Positions 33,267-45,330 are shown, numbered from the stretch's first letter. The stretch: DNA of 64,000 nucleotides from Alviniconcha marisindica (GCA_018857735.1 JABMCL010001766.1:1221001-1285000), one strand, 5' to 3'. Notes: a model not told the origin generated them from the sequence alone. Translations and numbers: made by a program.

Positions 33267-33323
<57 letters not shown>

Positions 33324-33759
33324 ACGAGGGGGGGGGGGGGGGGGGGGGGGGTAGGGAGACAGAGGGAGACAGAGAGAGAGGGGGGGGGGGGGGCAGTAGA
33401 GACAGAGGGAGACAGGGGGGGGGGGTGAGGCAGACAAGCCCCAACAAGGAGAAAGGGGAGACCGGGGAGAGGGGGGGGGGGGGGTGGCAGGCAAAGGGGA
33501 AGGGGCCCCGAGGGGGGGGGTAGGGCAGACAGAAGGGGGGGGGGGGGGGGGGGGGTAGGGAGAAGAGCAAAAAAGAAGAGGGAGGGGGGGGGGGAGGGGA
33601 GGCAACAGACAAGAGGGAGACAGAGGGAAGGGGGGGGGGGGGGGTAGGGGGGCCCAGGCGACAGGGGAGACAAAAGAGGGGGAGGGGGGGGAAAGGGAAG
33701 GGGCCGGGAGCGAGGGAGACAGAGAGAGGGGGGGAGCAGACCCAAAAAAGAAGGTGGGG

Positions 33760-33799
<40 letters not shown>

Positions 33800-34054
33800 A
33801 CAGAGGGGCCCCCCCAGGGGGGGGGGGGGGCTAGGCAGACAGAGCCAGGGAGACAGAGCCCGGAGACAAGAAGAAAAACAGGGGAACAGAGAGAGGGGGG
33901 TAGGGGAAACAAGCCAGGGAGACAGAGGGGCACGGGGGGGGGGGGGGGGGGGGTAGGCAGACAGAGCCCGGCAGACAGAGGGAGAAGAGAGGGGGGAGGG
34001 GGGGGAGGCAGGAAAACCCCAAAAAAGGGGGGGGGGGTAGGCAGACAGAGGGGA

Positions 34055-34123
<69 letters not shown>

Positions 34124-34935
34124 AAACAGAGGGGGGGGGGGCCAGGCAGCAGGGGGGGGGGGGGGGGGGGGGGGAGGCAACAGGCCCGGGCAGACAGAGG
34201 GAGACAGAGAGAGGGGGGGTGGGGAGAAGAGGGGGGAGAAAGAGAGAGAGGGGGTGGAGGAGAAGAGAACTGGTGGGGGGCAGACAGGCCAGGCAGACAA
34301 AGGGAGACACAGACAGAAAGAGGGAGAGAGAGGAGAGAGGGTGGCAGGCAGACAGAGATAGCGGGTGGTGGGCGGCAGACAGAGCCGGCAGAAAAAGGGG
34401 AGACACAGACAGAGAGAGGGAGAGAGAGAGAGAGAGAGGGTGGCAGGCAGACAGAGTGAGCGGGTGGTGGGCGGCAAGCAGACAAAAAGGGAGAAAAAGG
34501 GGAGAAAGAGAGAGAGGGAGAGGAAAAGAGAGAGAGGGGGTGGCGGGAGACAAAGACGGGTGGTGGGCCGGGCAGACAGAGGGAGACAGAGAGAGAGAGA
34601 GAGAAAAGGGGGGAAGAGAGAGAGAGGGGGGCGGGAAAAAATGTACCCAAAGGAGGCCAGACTGGGGGGGGGGGGGGGGGGGGGGGGGAAGAGGGGTAAG
34701 GGAGAGGGGGTAGGCAGACAGGAGGAGACAGGGGGAGACAGAGAGATAGGGGGAGAGGGAGAGGGAGAGAGAGAGAGAGGAAAGAGAGAGAGAGAGGAAG
34801 AGAAGAGAAAAGAAGAGAGAGAGAGGGCAGGCAGAAAAAGAGCGGGGGTGGGGGGCCGGCGACGGCCCGGCAGACGGGGGGGGGGGGGGGGGGGGGGGGG
34901 GGGAAAGAAAAAAAAGGGGAGCACAGAGGGAAAAC
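33176..34935 (+). repeat. 1.76-kb polypurine tract with poly-G runs
   Basis: The + strand is almost only G and A with scattered C. Many poly-G runs (the longest near 34060-34122) alternate with variants of GGCAGACAGAGGGAGACAGA, so it is partly a degenerate minisatellite of roughly 22 bp. It is likely to form triplex and G-quadruplex structures. The long minus-strand Pro/Ser/Leu frames (up to 672 codons) are artefacts. Run lengths may be assembly-sensitive. Confidence 0.93.
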
Positions 34936-34989
34936 AAAAAGGGGGGGACAGAAACCCGGCGACAGAGTGGGCTGTGTCTGAAAAGAGAC

Positions 34990-35178
34990 ATGCTGCACGG
35001 CAGGAAGCGAGATCCCGGAAGCCTGGAGGAGAGACTCTCCGCGCTGTCCGACTTGGTGCAGCTGGAGGGCACCCACGCTAGGCAGAGAGCATGCACCAGC
35101 TTCATCCCGGACTACACGTGCAGCGACGTCACCTCCTGTTGCTCTGCCACTAATTGTGCAGGGGAAAATCATTACTGA
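34990..35178 (+). CDS. small open frame of unknown status
   Basis: 62 codons from ATG to TGA, directly downstream of the polypurine tract. It is GC-rich at third positions in its first half. It contains an amphipathic-looking SLEERLSALSDLVQLEG and a Cys-rich end (YTCSDVTSCCSATNCAGEN). No family recognised and no ribosome or splice evidence. The minus strand is open over the same stretch. It may be a terminal exon, an orphan frame or chance. Confidence 0.15.
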   Translation: MLHGRKRDPGSLEERLSALSDLVQLEGTHARQRACTSFIPDYTCSDVTSCCSATNCAGENHY

Positions 35179-36165
35179 TGGTGTGTCTGTCTCGTCTAAT
35201 CTAATCTCATTTTGTAAAAAGCCACGCCAAACATTCGGGTGTGCGTGGACTGCAGACAGTCGGATATGCATGGGTGGATTTACACTCCCACAGCCTCGTT
35301 TTTGGGCACCCTTCCTTCAAACTGACGTACTTGATTACGACATTCAAGTGAAGTTTCTCATCTCCGCGCATCTGTCTACCGAAATCTCCCCAATGAGTTT
35401 CAGGCTGTCAGCGTAACATTAATTTTGGTTTGTAACATTTACGAAAGTTTGAGTACTAAGAGCGTGGAAACCACATAGCGTCGAAGCACGCATGTAAACA
35501 TCGGCCACGTCCGCCCCGGGTAAAAAAATAAAATAAAATAAGTTCCGTCTCAAATCAAACGGTTTGATTTTATTGGTGCTGGCGTAAGCATTGTGATTGG
35601 TTAGAAGAGAAACGCGGCCTTATATAATTTGAGCTGCCTGTGTGTTTGCACAAAATCACTGAGCGATAAAAATCAATTATCTATCTATCATTATGTGTGA
35701 ATGCGATTGTCACCAAGACAAATTCCTGCGCACAGTTCAGTGTCACTGTTAATGCGCGCTTCGAGCACACGTTACGAGTAAGCGCCCAACAAATTTAATG
35801 CTCTTTTGCATGGCATTACTGGCGAATAAATATTCTTGTATTCTTATTTCCCTTGACTGGGGTATATAACTTGCATAATTATCAGTCTGTGCCCGTAGTA
35901 CACAGAACTCGGGTCTGCGTCTAACTTTAGCTGAACGGTATTATCGACATCTTGGTAAGTCAGCCTCAGTATAAACTTTTCGTGGTCGGCTCGGAATACC
36001 GGAACCACGACTGCAACATACCTGTGCATTCGGCTGTTTTCGTAACGGTGCCGAAAAATACCGAAAGACTACTCTTTGTGTCAAAATGAAGGGGATGAAA
36101 CAGTCATGGCTGAATCGTTTGATGTTGTTAAGAAGGAAAAATCTGACCTTTGGTGGCATTTTGGC

Positions 36166-36168
<3 letters not shown>
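35179..36168. other. intergenic DNA, no gene recognised
   Basis: Unique, moderately AT-rich. Nothing beyond short chance frames. Confidence 0.45.
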
Positions 36169-36236
<68 letters not shown>

Positions 36237-36299
36237 CATGGTACATTCGGACGCACTGTCCGAGTTTGTATGTGTGTGTGTGTGTGTGTGGTGTGTGTG

Positions 36300-36335
<36 letters not shown>

Positions 36336-36365
36336 CTCTAAGTGTGTGTGTGTGTGTGTGTGTGC

Positions 36366-36442
<77 letters not shown>

Positions 36443-36451
36443 TAAGTGTGT

Positions 36452-36511
<60 letters not shown>

Positions 36512-36512
36512 A
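36169..36512. repeat. (GA)n then (GT)n/(GCGT)n compound microsatellite
   Basis: (GA)n at about 36171-36235, then GT repeats from 36270 with a GCGT block at about 36363-36406. Confidence 0.95.
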
Positions 36513-37038
36513 TCTGAGTCAATTTTTGTGAATAGCCTGCTGTTTCCTGTAAATAGGTTAAAACAACAACAAAAAACAAAAACAAACAACAACAAAAACC
36601 ACGAAACCGGTATGAGGATGAAATATCGGTGTTGCGCCTGTGAGGTTTTCTGTACCGGCGTGCAGCTCTTCTTTTAATGCTCACCCAACCGCACAGGTCA
36701 TAATTATCAGAACGTACGTCTCCTGGGAAGGTCCAGACATACAATAAAACAAAGTAAGATAAGCTATATCATAAAACAGATTAAAACCGTCAAGGTTTTT
36801 ATTGCTGATACAGGTGGCTGTACATCAAGCTTATAAGACTACATTCTAGGTGGAATTTACGAGAACATCACGTTTGATGCTCATGCACAGACACAGCCCA
36901 ACTGGGCGTCATAATTAGTGTATCACTGTGCATTGGCACGTACTGTCCGAGTTCCACTCCACGCAAAGCAGCTTGATGAAATTTGAAGTGAACACGACAG
37001 AACGAACACGCGGGACACTAAGTTGACGACACGATGCC
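36513..37038. other. intergenic DNA, no gene recognised
   Basis: Unique sequence with an AAC-rich patch near 36560-36600. Confidence 0.45.
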
Positions 37039-37115
37039 TAAGTAAGTAAGTAAGTAAGTAAGTAAGTTGATGTTTTACGCCTAGTCAACCAGTACGGTTA
37101 TATCAGAACGAACAA
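37039..37115 (-). repeat. R3 tail, inverted, long (GTAA)n
   Basis: Seven AAGT units, then TTGATGTTTTACGCCTAGTC and AACCAGTACGGTT. Confidence 0.8.
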
Positions 37116-37194
37116 ACAAGACAGAGGTAAAATGTAATTAATATTGCGTAACCTCGTTCATTAAACTTAATTAACACCGATTTTTCTCTGGAGA

Positions 37195-37560
37195 AGTACT
37201 GGAGGAGACCGAGATCCCAGGAGGTGGTGGTTGAGTGGGGGAGGGGGAGGGGGGGTTAGGGGGGGTGGGGGGGGGAGGGAGGAACTATACCTAACGCTAC
37301 ACTGTCACCGCCAGAATGATTCTTAATTGCTTTGGGCAGCGATGAGAGCGAACTGAGAGGGGCAAAGTTACAAGACAGTATCCCTAAACCACACGTTTTG
37401 AAGGGAATGCGGAATAGGGAAATTTTTATTCAGTAAGGCCATAAACGTTAAAATACAATTATATTATATATTTATACAGTGAAGCTTTGAAGAGAGAAGT
37501 CAACCGAGGCGGTGAATCTAACCGACGTCATCCGCTTACCAGCGTAATGCCTTGGTAGTA
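37195..37560 (-). mobile_element. R1 SINE, interrupted by an 82-bp insertion
   Basis: Minus-strand R1 copy: tail side G-rich (37215-37280), body ACCTAACGCTACACTGTCACC, head degenerate (GCTTACCAGCGTAATGCCTT). An AT-rich insertion (37404-37485) lies between 7-bp direct repeats TTTGAAG (37397-37403 and 37486-37492). Confidence 0.65.
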
Positions 37561-37737
37561 GTTTACGAGATACACTACACAGACTTAATACTCATGATAC
37601 AGTCATCCTAGTTCATGATGGCTTTTCACACTGAGTTGGAAGGGTAGTGTTCGCAAAGGAAAAACAGAAGTCAGCCCCTGGAAAGATGATTTGTGTCAGA
37701 GCTGTTCCACAGGAGAGAAGGCCTTCCTGTTTGTACC

Positions 37738-37810
37738 GCCCCCCCCCCCCCCCCCCCGCCCCCCTCTCTCTCTGTGGTGTGTGTGTGTGTGTGTGTTTGT
37801 GACGTGTGTG

Positions 37811-37856
<46 letters not shown>

Positions 37857-37872
37857 GCACGCACGCACCCCC
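37738..37872. repeat. poly-C, (GT)n and (CT)n tracts
   Basis: C run near 37739-37757, (GT)n 37777-37797, (CT)n 37813-37854, then (CGCA)n. Confidence 0.9.
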
Positions 37873-38285
37873 CACCCACGTTTCTAAACCACGTCCATGG
37901 AAATTGTCTTACCCCGAATCCTGTTTCCAGTTAACAGTAATTCTGCATTTGTTTTCCAAGCGACCGAAACACCACGATGATCCACTAGTGTGAAATGAAG
38001 ACTGAAGTTTTGTCTACTTCGCAAACATACGCATTACGAGTGTCTGACCGCAACGTCAGCGAAGCGTTTGTAGGCTATATAATACATATGCAGACTAACA
38101 CTCTAAACCCGCTGACCATAATTTTCTAACCTTTTCACATGCATTGGGTGCTGTACTTGATTTTTTCTTTCTTGTTCTTTTCTTCTTCTTTGGCTGCTGA
38201 CGTCTTCACTGGCTGATTGATGGTTATTGGAGAATGGGATGTGGAGAGAGACTGGGAGGGGCGGGGGGGAGGGGGGGGGGAAGCG
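37873..38285. other. intergenic DNA, no gene recognised
   Basis: Unique sequence, G-rich at its right end (38256-38280). Confidence 0.45.
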
Positions 38286-38406
38286 AGGGTTGAGAGATTG
38301 TGTGTGGTGTGATGTGTGTGTGTGTATGCTTTGTTGTGTGGTGTGTGTGTGTGTGGTGTGTGGTGTGTGCGTGTGTTGTGTGTGTGTTTGTGTGTGTACG
38401 TGCGTG

Positions 38407-38499
<93 letters not shown>

Positions 38500-38515
38500 T
38501 GAGGGTGGATGGGGT
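38286..38515. repeat. (GT)n array
   Basis: Interrupted GT repeats, with a pure stretch of about 90 bp at 38407-38495. Confidence 0.95.
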
Positions 38516-39019
38516 GCGTGTGTACACGTGCGCGTGTGTGGATGCAGGGGAGGGGGAGGGATAGTAAGATATGTAATGCATGATCAAATTAGGCTGTGTC
38601 CAGGTCACTCTCAGAAAGGAGAGAGAGACAAATGGAAGGCCTATCACGTAAGCAGACATTATAGCAACTCTTCTGCGTGCGATATATATATATATATATC
38701 AGAGTTTACCTGTTCAGAAATTAGATCACGAGCGTAAGTGTTGTGTTTATGCTGCATTGATAAACACACGACGCACATCTCGCTTGACTCTCTCCGTGTT
38801 CCGAATAGTTAGGCAGTTAGATATTCTTCACGGTTTAGAAGTGGCTGCCTGCGCCCCGTACGTGCACAGGCATAATATATCTGCACTAGGAAAGCTTGAG
38901 TAACTTTCCCTAACCTCGCTGTCTCGAATGTTGGAAACGTAGTTTACCGGCAGTCAGAATAATGAATATAGACGGCAGAAACCCGAATATTTTAAAAATG
39001 AAACCCGAAAGAGCGTCAT

Positions 39020-39020
<1 letters not shown>
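38516..39020. other. intergenic DNA, no gene recognised
   Basis: Unique; a short (TA)n at about 38682-38699. Confidence 0.45.

Positions 39021-39108
<88 letters not shown>
39021..39108 (+). repeat. (GA)n microsatellite
   Basis: Nearly pure GA repeat of about 86 bp. Confidence 0.95.
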
Positions 39109-39311
39109 GCCTGACCACATTGACCCTGGTCTGTAACATTGGACTCTGTGACCTCGATTAGCGTATCTCTCCAACGTTGGTGCAAAATGAAAAAGTTGAC
39201 ATTAGGGTGATCGCCTTCACGTACTGTGCAGGAAGAAAGGTGTTTGATTCTTGTTCCCAACGCTAATCCGAAACCGGCATGCTTCATGCGATGTACAGCG
39301 TTCCTTCTTCT

Positions 39312-39376
39312 TCACACACACAAACACACACACTAAAACACACACACAAACACACACAAAAACACATACACAACAC

Positions 39377-39407
<31 letters not shown>

Positions 39408-39539
39408 ACTACACACACACACCACCACACACACACAACACACACAACACAACACACACAACACACACACACACACACACACACACTTACTACACACACA
39501 CACACTACACACTACTAACACACACACACACACACACAC

Positions 39540-39598
<59 letters not shown>

Positions 39599-39619
39599 CA
39601 CACACACACACACACACAC

Positions 39620-39650
<31 letters not shown>
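39312..39650. repeat. (CA)n array with periodic interruptions
   Basis: About 340 bp of CA repeats broken by ACTAACAC, ACAACAC and TACT steps. Confidence 0.95.
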
Positions 39651-39653
<3 letters not shown>

Positions 39654-39837
39654 TCAGTTGCTCAGCTGCTACGTGGCGAAGGTAATACTGGCGCAAAACA
39701 AAGATCAAGAAACAAAGTTCATTAGCGCACTAAAAGGCGTCCCAAGAACACAGCAATAAAGACCTGAGTTGCCTGCAGTAACTCTCGCCTGGCATGCGGG
39801 TAAATTAATACACGGTACATAAACTCCACCAAGGGTA

Positions 39838-40132
39838 CATGCTCCCTAATAAGCCTTATGGTTTCTGCGGACGTTAAGCACCATGTTTACTTACATGCTC
39901 AGAGTGAGCCGGTTTGGCCGCCTAGCTGGCTGGCAAGCAGAGGGACCTCGGTTCGAATCCACTTCGGCTTTCCTTTCTCATAAAAAATTGTGGTCTGTGG
40001 ACATTGTCTTGTGACTTTGTCCCTTACAATTAACGAAACATTCAAATGGCTCTCATCGCTGTCGATCTTAATGCGGGAGTCGAGTCATTCTGATGGTGAC
40101 AGTGTAGCGTTCGGTCTATAGTCTCCCTCTTC
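39838..40132 (+). mobile_element. R1 tail fragment followed by a R1 SINE with intact head
   Basis: 39838-39895 is an R1 3' tail (AAGCCTTATGGTTTCTGCGG, TTAAGCACCATG, TTTACTTAC). From about 39905 a second copy starts with a tRNA-like head: A-box-like TGGCCGCCTAGCTGG and B box GGTTCGAATCC at 39950-39960. Its body runs to about 40132 and the tail is missing. Confidence 0.75.
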
Positions 40133-40204
40133 CCTCACTCACCTCGGGGGGCGCTGCACTGGAGGGGGTAGGTGACGAAGAGGAAAAAACCCAGGACAAA
40201 ACCC

Positions 40205-40345
40205 TCGACAGTCATAAGATCCAAACACATAAAAGGTTCAAAAGGACGCTATTTATTAGGACTAAACACAGCATGTGAATTTTCCGGATAATCCCCTTTA
40301 TCAAGCTACAAAACGACACTTAAACAACAGTTAAACGGTGAAAAA
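40205..40345 (+). repeat. R8 dispersed repeat
   Basis: Second copy of the repeat found in intron 3 of the gene (14917-15040). Confidence 0.65.
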
Positions 40346-40773
40346 CGATGAAAAATGAGATGGAGAGCCAAGCCACTTATCTGTTTTTGGTTGAGCTGTG
40401 TTGTTTTCCTGCCCAGTGCTTGGAAGAATGGCCCCAACAGTCGGCCTGAAAATCGGTAAGAGGTGACAACTGACCGCCCCCCCCTACCGACCGCAGATCG
40501 AAGCCGTCGCTTTTCAAGGCTTGTGCTAAGTCCGCTTGAAAGGGGTCGGTCAGACCAAAGCGAATTAATGCAATGTAGCTCTGTGTCACCCCCGCCCTGT
40601 CGGCACAGACCGCACGGTACGCACACAATCCAGCGAGCTGCTTGATAGTAAACACGCTGTAAACACGCTGTCAACCGCGAAGGTGATATGAGGGCGAATT
40701 CATCAAATTACGATCGTACAAGTAAAACATCTGACTGACTGTTATGAAATACATCACTTCATGTAGAAAGACA
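40346..40773. other. unique DNA, no gene recognised
   Basis: GC-balanced, with overlapping frames on both strands (up to 122 codons) and no domain. Confidence 0.4.
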
Positions 40774-40774
40774 A

Positions 40775-40775
<1 letters not shown>

Positions 40776-40817
<42 letters not shown>

Positions 40818-40886
40818 GGGACGGGGGGGGGGGGGGGGGGGGGCAAAACGGGATCGTCCCCATTATAGGGTGGGGGGGGGGGGGGC
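40776..40886. repeat. (GT)n and poly-G
   Basis: (GT)n 40777-40814, G runs near 40823-40843 and 40870-40884. Confidence 0.9.
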
Positions 40887-42421
40887 AGGAATGGGTTAGA
40901 CTTGGAAAGAGAATACAAATTCACCAAATTTTGCAGTATGGACCTACTTCAGGGTTTTAAAGAAGAAGCCTTTCATTACTCTCAGCGATATCTGACATTA
41001 AGCCTCATACGAAGAAGATGATCACTCCGACTTCTCTGCTGAAAGGAGAGAGGCGATGTGTGGGTGGGTGGTGGTGTTGAGGGGAGGCGGTGGGGGGGGG
41101 GCACCTTTAAGTTCTGCATTCCCGGTGCCCCACGGCACGCCGGCGCGTCAGGGTCTGTGATCTTTAAACCGTAGGAGAAGGAGGGCAGCCTACAACGCCC
41201 TGACTGAACTGAGCTGAGACTGGCGACGTCACGCTGAACTGACGGACAGACCTTCAATCGCACTGACTCCACCGGGAAGGGGCGGAGGTGACCGCTGCCT
41301 CGGGCACCTAGCGACGGCAAATGAGGCAAGGCGGGGACAGAGGCGGGCGTGGAGAGGCGGAGGAGGTAGGGTGGAGGTCGAAGTGGGGGGTGGGGGAGTG
41401 GAGGGGGAGGAGGAGGGCGAGAGAGAGAGGAGGGGAGGTCTGGCGAGATTGAAAGGTAGTGCAAAGAGGCGGCACCAGCACGCACGCTAGTCCCTAAAGA
41501 AACGAGACAGCTCCCCCCACCACCACCCTCCCACCACCCCCTCAACCCACACCCCTGCCCCAACCTCCACACCACCCCCACCGTAAAGAGAAGAGCGCGC
41601 TGGAGATCCGCGAAGCTTGTCTCACCGGGCTGAAGCTCTCCGCCGGCTTTCTTCACAGCTCAGCAAGAAACTACCGCCGCCGTCAACGCACTTCCCCTTC
41701 GTTACCGCCAACCCCCCCCCCTGCTCTTCTCTTCCCCCTTCCCTTCTTTCCCCACCTCCCCCCTTGCACGCCTCCCCGCCCCCGCCCCGCCACCCTCCCC
41801 TGCCGACACTCCCCCTTCTCCTTGAACCCCCCAAGGCACAGGCGTCCGCTTACCACCCGCCGGAGCGCGACAGCGGCTGCGGCCTGGGGATTAGGTTGCG
41901 AACGCCCCAGTCGGCGCAGCGACTCTCCGTGCGTTTGTCGACCGTGGTGTCTCGGGCCGATAGCGAGGGGGAAGGTTTATGCCGTCAGCACACAAGTCTG
42001 CTTGCTCCTGGAGTCGTTCTGTTTCCTTCAGTCCCTTCGTTCGCGCGGTCCCGGCCCTGTGCTTGCTTGCTTGCCCCCCCCTGCCTCGGCTGCCAGGCGC
42101 TGGTCGGCGAGATTGAAGAGAACGTGGTACGGGAGAGAAAGGGAGATTGGAGAGGGAAGATAGGAGTGCTTGCATCGTGGCGTTGGCGTGGCTTGGCGTC
42201 GACAGCGGCTCAGCGTGTGGCGGCGTCTTAAAGGGCCCGATTCGCTGTGTGAGAGACGCGCGGCGGACTAGCAAAATGCTAGTCAGCGCCGAAGGGGCTG
42301 CGGTAGCGCCACGTAATAGCTCAAGTCAAGTGCTTCTTTAAACGAAAAATGTACACGTATAAAAGATTCACAGATAACACACACGAGTGCTTTTTTTCTC
42401 TCCTTCTAAATAAGCGTACTA
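40887..42421. other. GC-rich intergenic DNA, no confirmed gene
   Basis: Asymmetric C-rich and G-rich tracts (41340-41430, 41500-41590, 41700-41830). Open frames up to 224 codons on opposite strands overlap here and are Pro/Arg/Gly-rich by composition. CpG-rich, so a promoter cannot be excluded. Confidence 0.4.
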
Positions 42422-42475
42422 AGACAATACAAAACATGCGCATGTTTTGTACTGTCTGATTAAAATAAGCATTCT
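42422..42475. repeat. R7 repeat with a palindrome at its edge
   Basis: A perfect 24-bp palindrome (42428-42451, half-site TACAAAACATGC) extends to 36 bp (42422-42457) with one mismatched pair. It continues into R7 sequence (TGTCTGATTAAAATAAG). Confidence 0.7.
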
Positions 42476-42825
42476 TTTGAACCCATTGTAGCTTTAAAAA
42501 AAAGAATGTTTTGGAAGGATGACAGTCAATTTTGTTGCAGAAAAAAAATTATAGGAAGAAAACAAAACCAAAAACCAAAATTCCACACACACAGAACCGT
42601 ATTCTACTGTACTTGACGGAAAGTTTCAAACTTTAAACTTGCTGGTCATGTAAGCATTGTGTTTTTTTCACACAAGACATATAGCCGACGTGAGTCGGAT
42701 GCACCTTTAAGTTCTCGTTGGTTTGGATAGGGTCTTCGGTGGGGAATAATTTAAAAAAAATCCAAAAACATCTTTATATTAGTTGCTCTAATTAGAGGCT
42801 ATTGTCATCTTACTATCTATAAATA

Positions 42826-43545
42826 TTGTCCCCAGACCATTGTCATTATTAGCATCTTAGTGTCCCCAGCCCATTGTCATTATTAGCATCTTAGTGGCCC
42901 CTGCCCATTGTCATTATTAGCATCTTAGTGTCCCCAGCCCATTGCCATTATTAGCATCTTAGTGGCCCCAGCCCATTGTCATTATTAGCATCTTAGTGGC
43001 CTCTGCCCATTGTCATTATTAGCATCTTAGTGGCCCCAGCCCATTGCCATTATTAGCATCTTAGTGGCCCCTGCCCATTGTTAATTATTGGCATCCCTGT
43101 GGCCCCAGCACATTGTCATTGTTAGGTTCTAAGTGACCCAAGCCCATTGACATCATTATCATCTTTGTGGACCCAACCCTCTGTCATTATTAGGATGTAA
43201 GTATCCCCAGCCCATTGTCATTATTATCATCTTAGTGTTCCCAATCCATTGACATTATTAGGATCTAAGTGTTCCCAATCCATTGTCATTATTAGGATCT
43301 GAGTGTTCCCAACCGTCAGTATTAGCATCTTAGTGTCCCCAGCACATTGTCATTATTAGAATCTAAGTGCCCCCTGCCCATTCTTAATTATTGGCGTCTT
43401 AGTGTCACCAGCTAGTTGTCATTATTGGCATCTTAGTGACTGCTGCTTATTGTCATTATTGACGTACTTTCCACTGGCATTATTGGTATCTTAGTGCCAT
43501 GGCCATTTGTCATTATAGGCTTCTTAGTGTTTGTCCATTTTTATT
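42826..43545 (+). repeat. 34-bp satellite, array A
   Basis: About 20 units with the landmark CATTGTCATTATTAGCATCT followed by TAGTGKCCCCAGCC. Divergence rises to the right. Confidence 0.9.
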
Positions 43546-43885
43546 TCTGTTTTTAAATTGTCCCCATTCTGTTGTTATCAGTTCAGTTCAGTTCAGTTCA
43601 AGATGATATCTATGCGCCCGGAAAAGCCCATATGCGCTCCACCCCGTCTCTCTCAGAAGTTTCCCCAACGTTGCCTTTGAAACGGTTCCAATGTTTGTCT
43701 GATTGACGATGGCCCTCTCTCGTCTAGCGCTTCCTCTTTCCACGCCTGTCTCCTCCAGGTGATCGATGGTGCCGGTGGTGTCCTTGGCTTTGCGTCCGCA
43801 GGTAGTGTCTCAAGCTTCTCAACACTTCAGATCTTCCGAGAAGCAAGCAACTTGTGAAGGTTGCTTTGCCTGCCAGTCTATCTGC
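43546..43885. other. spacer between the two 34-bp arrays
   Basis: 340 bp of non-satellite sequence starting with a short (TCAGT)n near 43576-43600. No gene recognised. Confidence 0.6.
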
Positions 43886-44725
43886 TCGGTCATCATTGGT
43901 ATCTTAGTGTCCCCAACCCGCTGTGATCATTGGTATCTTAGTGTCCCCACTCCGCTGTGATCATTGGTATCTTAGTGTCCCCAACCCACTTGATCATTGG
44001 TATCTATCAGTGTCCCCAACCCGCTGTGATCATTGGTATCTTAGTGTCCCGAACACGCTGTGATCATTGGTATCTACCTTAGTGTCCCCAACCTGCTGTG
44101 ATCATTGGTATCTATCAGTGTCCCCAACCCGCTGTGATCATTGGTATCTTAGTGTCCCGAACACGCTGTGATCATTGGTATCTATCTTAGTGTCCCCAAC
44201 CCGCTTTGATCATTGGTATCTTAGTGTCCACACTCCGCTGTGATCATTGGTATCTTAGTGTCCCCACTCCGCTTTGATCATTGGTATCTTAGTGTCCCCA
44301 ACCCGCTGTGATCATTGGTATCTTAGTGTCCCCGCTCCGCTTTGATCATTGGTATCTTAGTGTCCCCGCTCCGCTTTGATCATAGGTATCTTAGTGTCCC
44401 CAACCCGCCGCTGTGATAATTGGTATCTTAGTGTCCCCACTCCGCTTTGATCATTGGTATCTTAGTGTCCACACTCCGCTTTGATCATTGGTATCTTAGT
44501 GTCCCCAACCCGCTGTGATCATTGGTATGTTAGTGTCCCCAACCCGCTGTGATCATTGGTATCTTAGTGTCACCACTCCGCTTTGATCATTGGTATCTTA
44601 GTGTCACACTCCGCTTTGATCATTGGTATCTTAGTGTCCACACTCCGCTTTGATCATTAGTATCTTAGTGTTCCCAACCCGCTGTGATCATTGGTTACTT
44701 AATGATCCCTGCTCACTGTGATTAT
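43886..44725 (+). repeat. 34-bp satellite, array B
   Basis: About 24 units with the landmark TGATCATTGGTATCTTAGTG then TCCCCAACCCGC or TCCCCACTCCGC. Same period and same TATCTTAGTGTCCCC core as array A, but much more homogeneous. Confidence 0.93.
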
Positions 44726-45330
44726 CGGCATTTTTTAATTTTTTTTTAATAATATTTTTTCGCTTTTCAGAACCAGAACGTTATCGTCAGCTTTCGTAAT
44801 CTTCACCACACGACAGCCCTCATTGTTCGAATCCCCGAAGTCAAATGACAGCTGCCATAGTGATAGGTGATACCCGACCGGCACTGCGGCACCTGTGCTG
44901 TTCCTCTGTACAGGGGAAACTGCTGCACGTGCTACCTGCGGATGCAGCGCGTCACTGCGGACAGGTCTGAGCCGACGATGACCGCAGCTGGCCGACAACA
45001 AATACTGCACAGTGACACGGCGGTGACAGCTGCGGCTTGTCGCTTTAGCTCCTGTACCGCTTTGACAGGGCGTCGGTAGTAAACCCAGCGTGTACGTCCG
45101 GGTTCTCCTCTGCCACTTTCTGGTCCGTTGTGATTTCCGCTCATGATAAATCGCCGCCATCAACCCCCGCACGAGCTGTCGCCTGCCTGGAAGACGCCCC
45201 CACACCCCTCTAGCCTGCCCGCAACACGGCCTGGCCTCGCCAGCGGGATCAAATCTGCCGCTAAACTCAATCAGACTCTTAAAGGGGAAACCGAACCGAA
45301 CAAGCATCACAAAAAAGTGGTTGTGTGTAA
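44726..45330. other. unique GC-rich DNA, no confirmed gene
   Basis: A minus-strand frame of 215 codons (44735-45382) covers it. It has no recognisable domain and its first codons come from the 38-bp duplication next door. Confidence 0.35.

Noticed and set aside
33176..35271. Very long minus-strand frames (582, 672 and 424 codons), Pro/Ser/Leu-rich
   Set aside because: They are the translation of the polypurine tract. Several frames of the same strand are open together and there is no domain, so they reflect composition only.
42826..44725. Regular short repeats that could recall a CRISPR array
   Set aside because: The repeats are contiguous 34-bp satellite units without unique spacers, and this is an animal genome.
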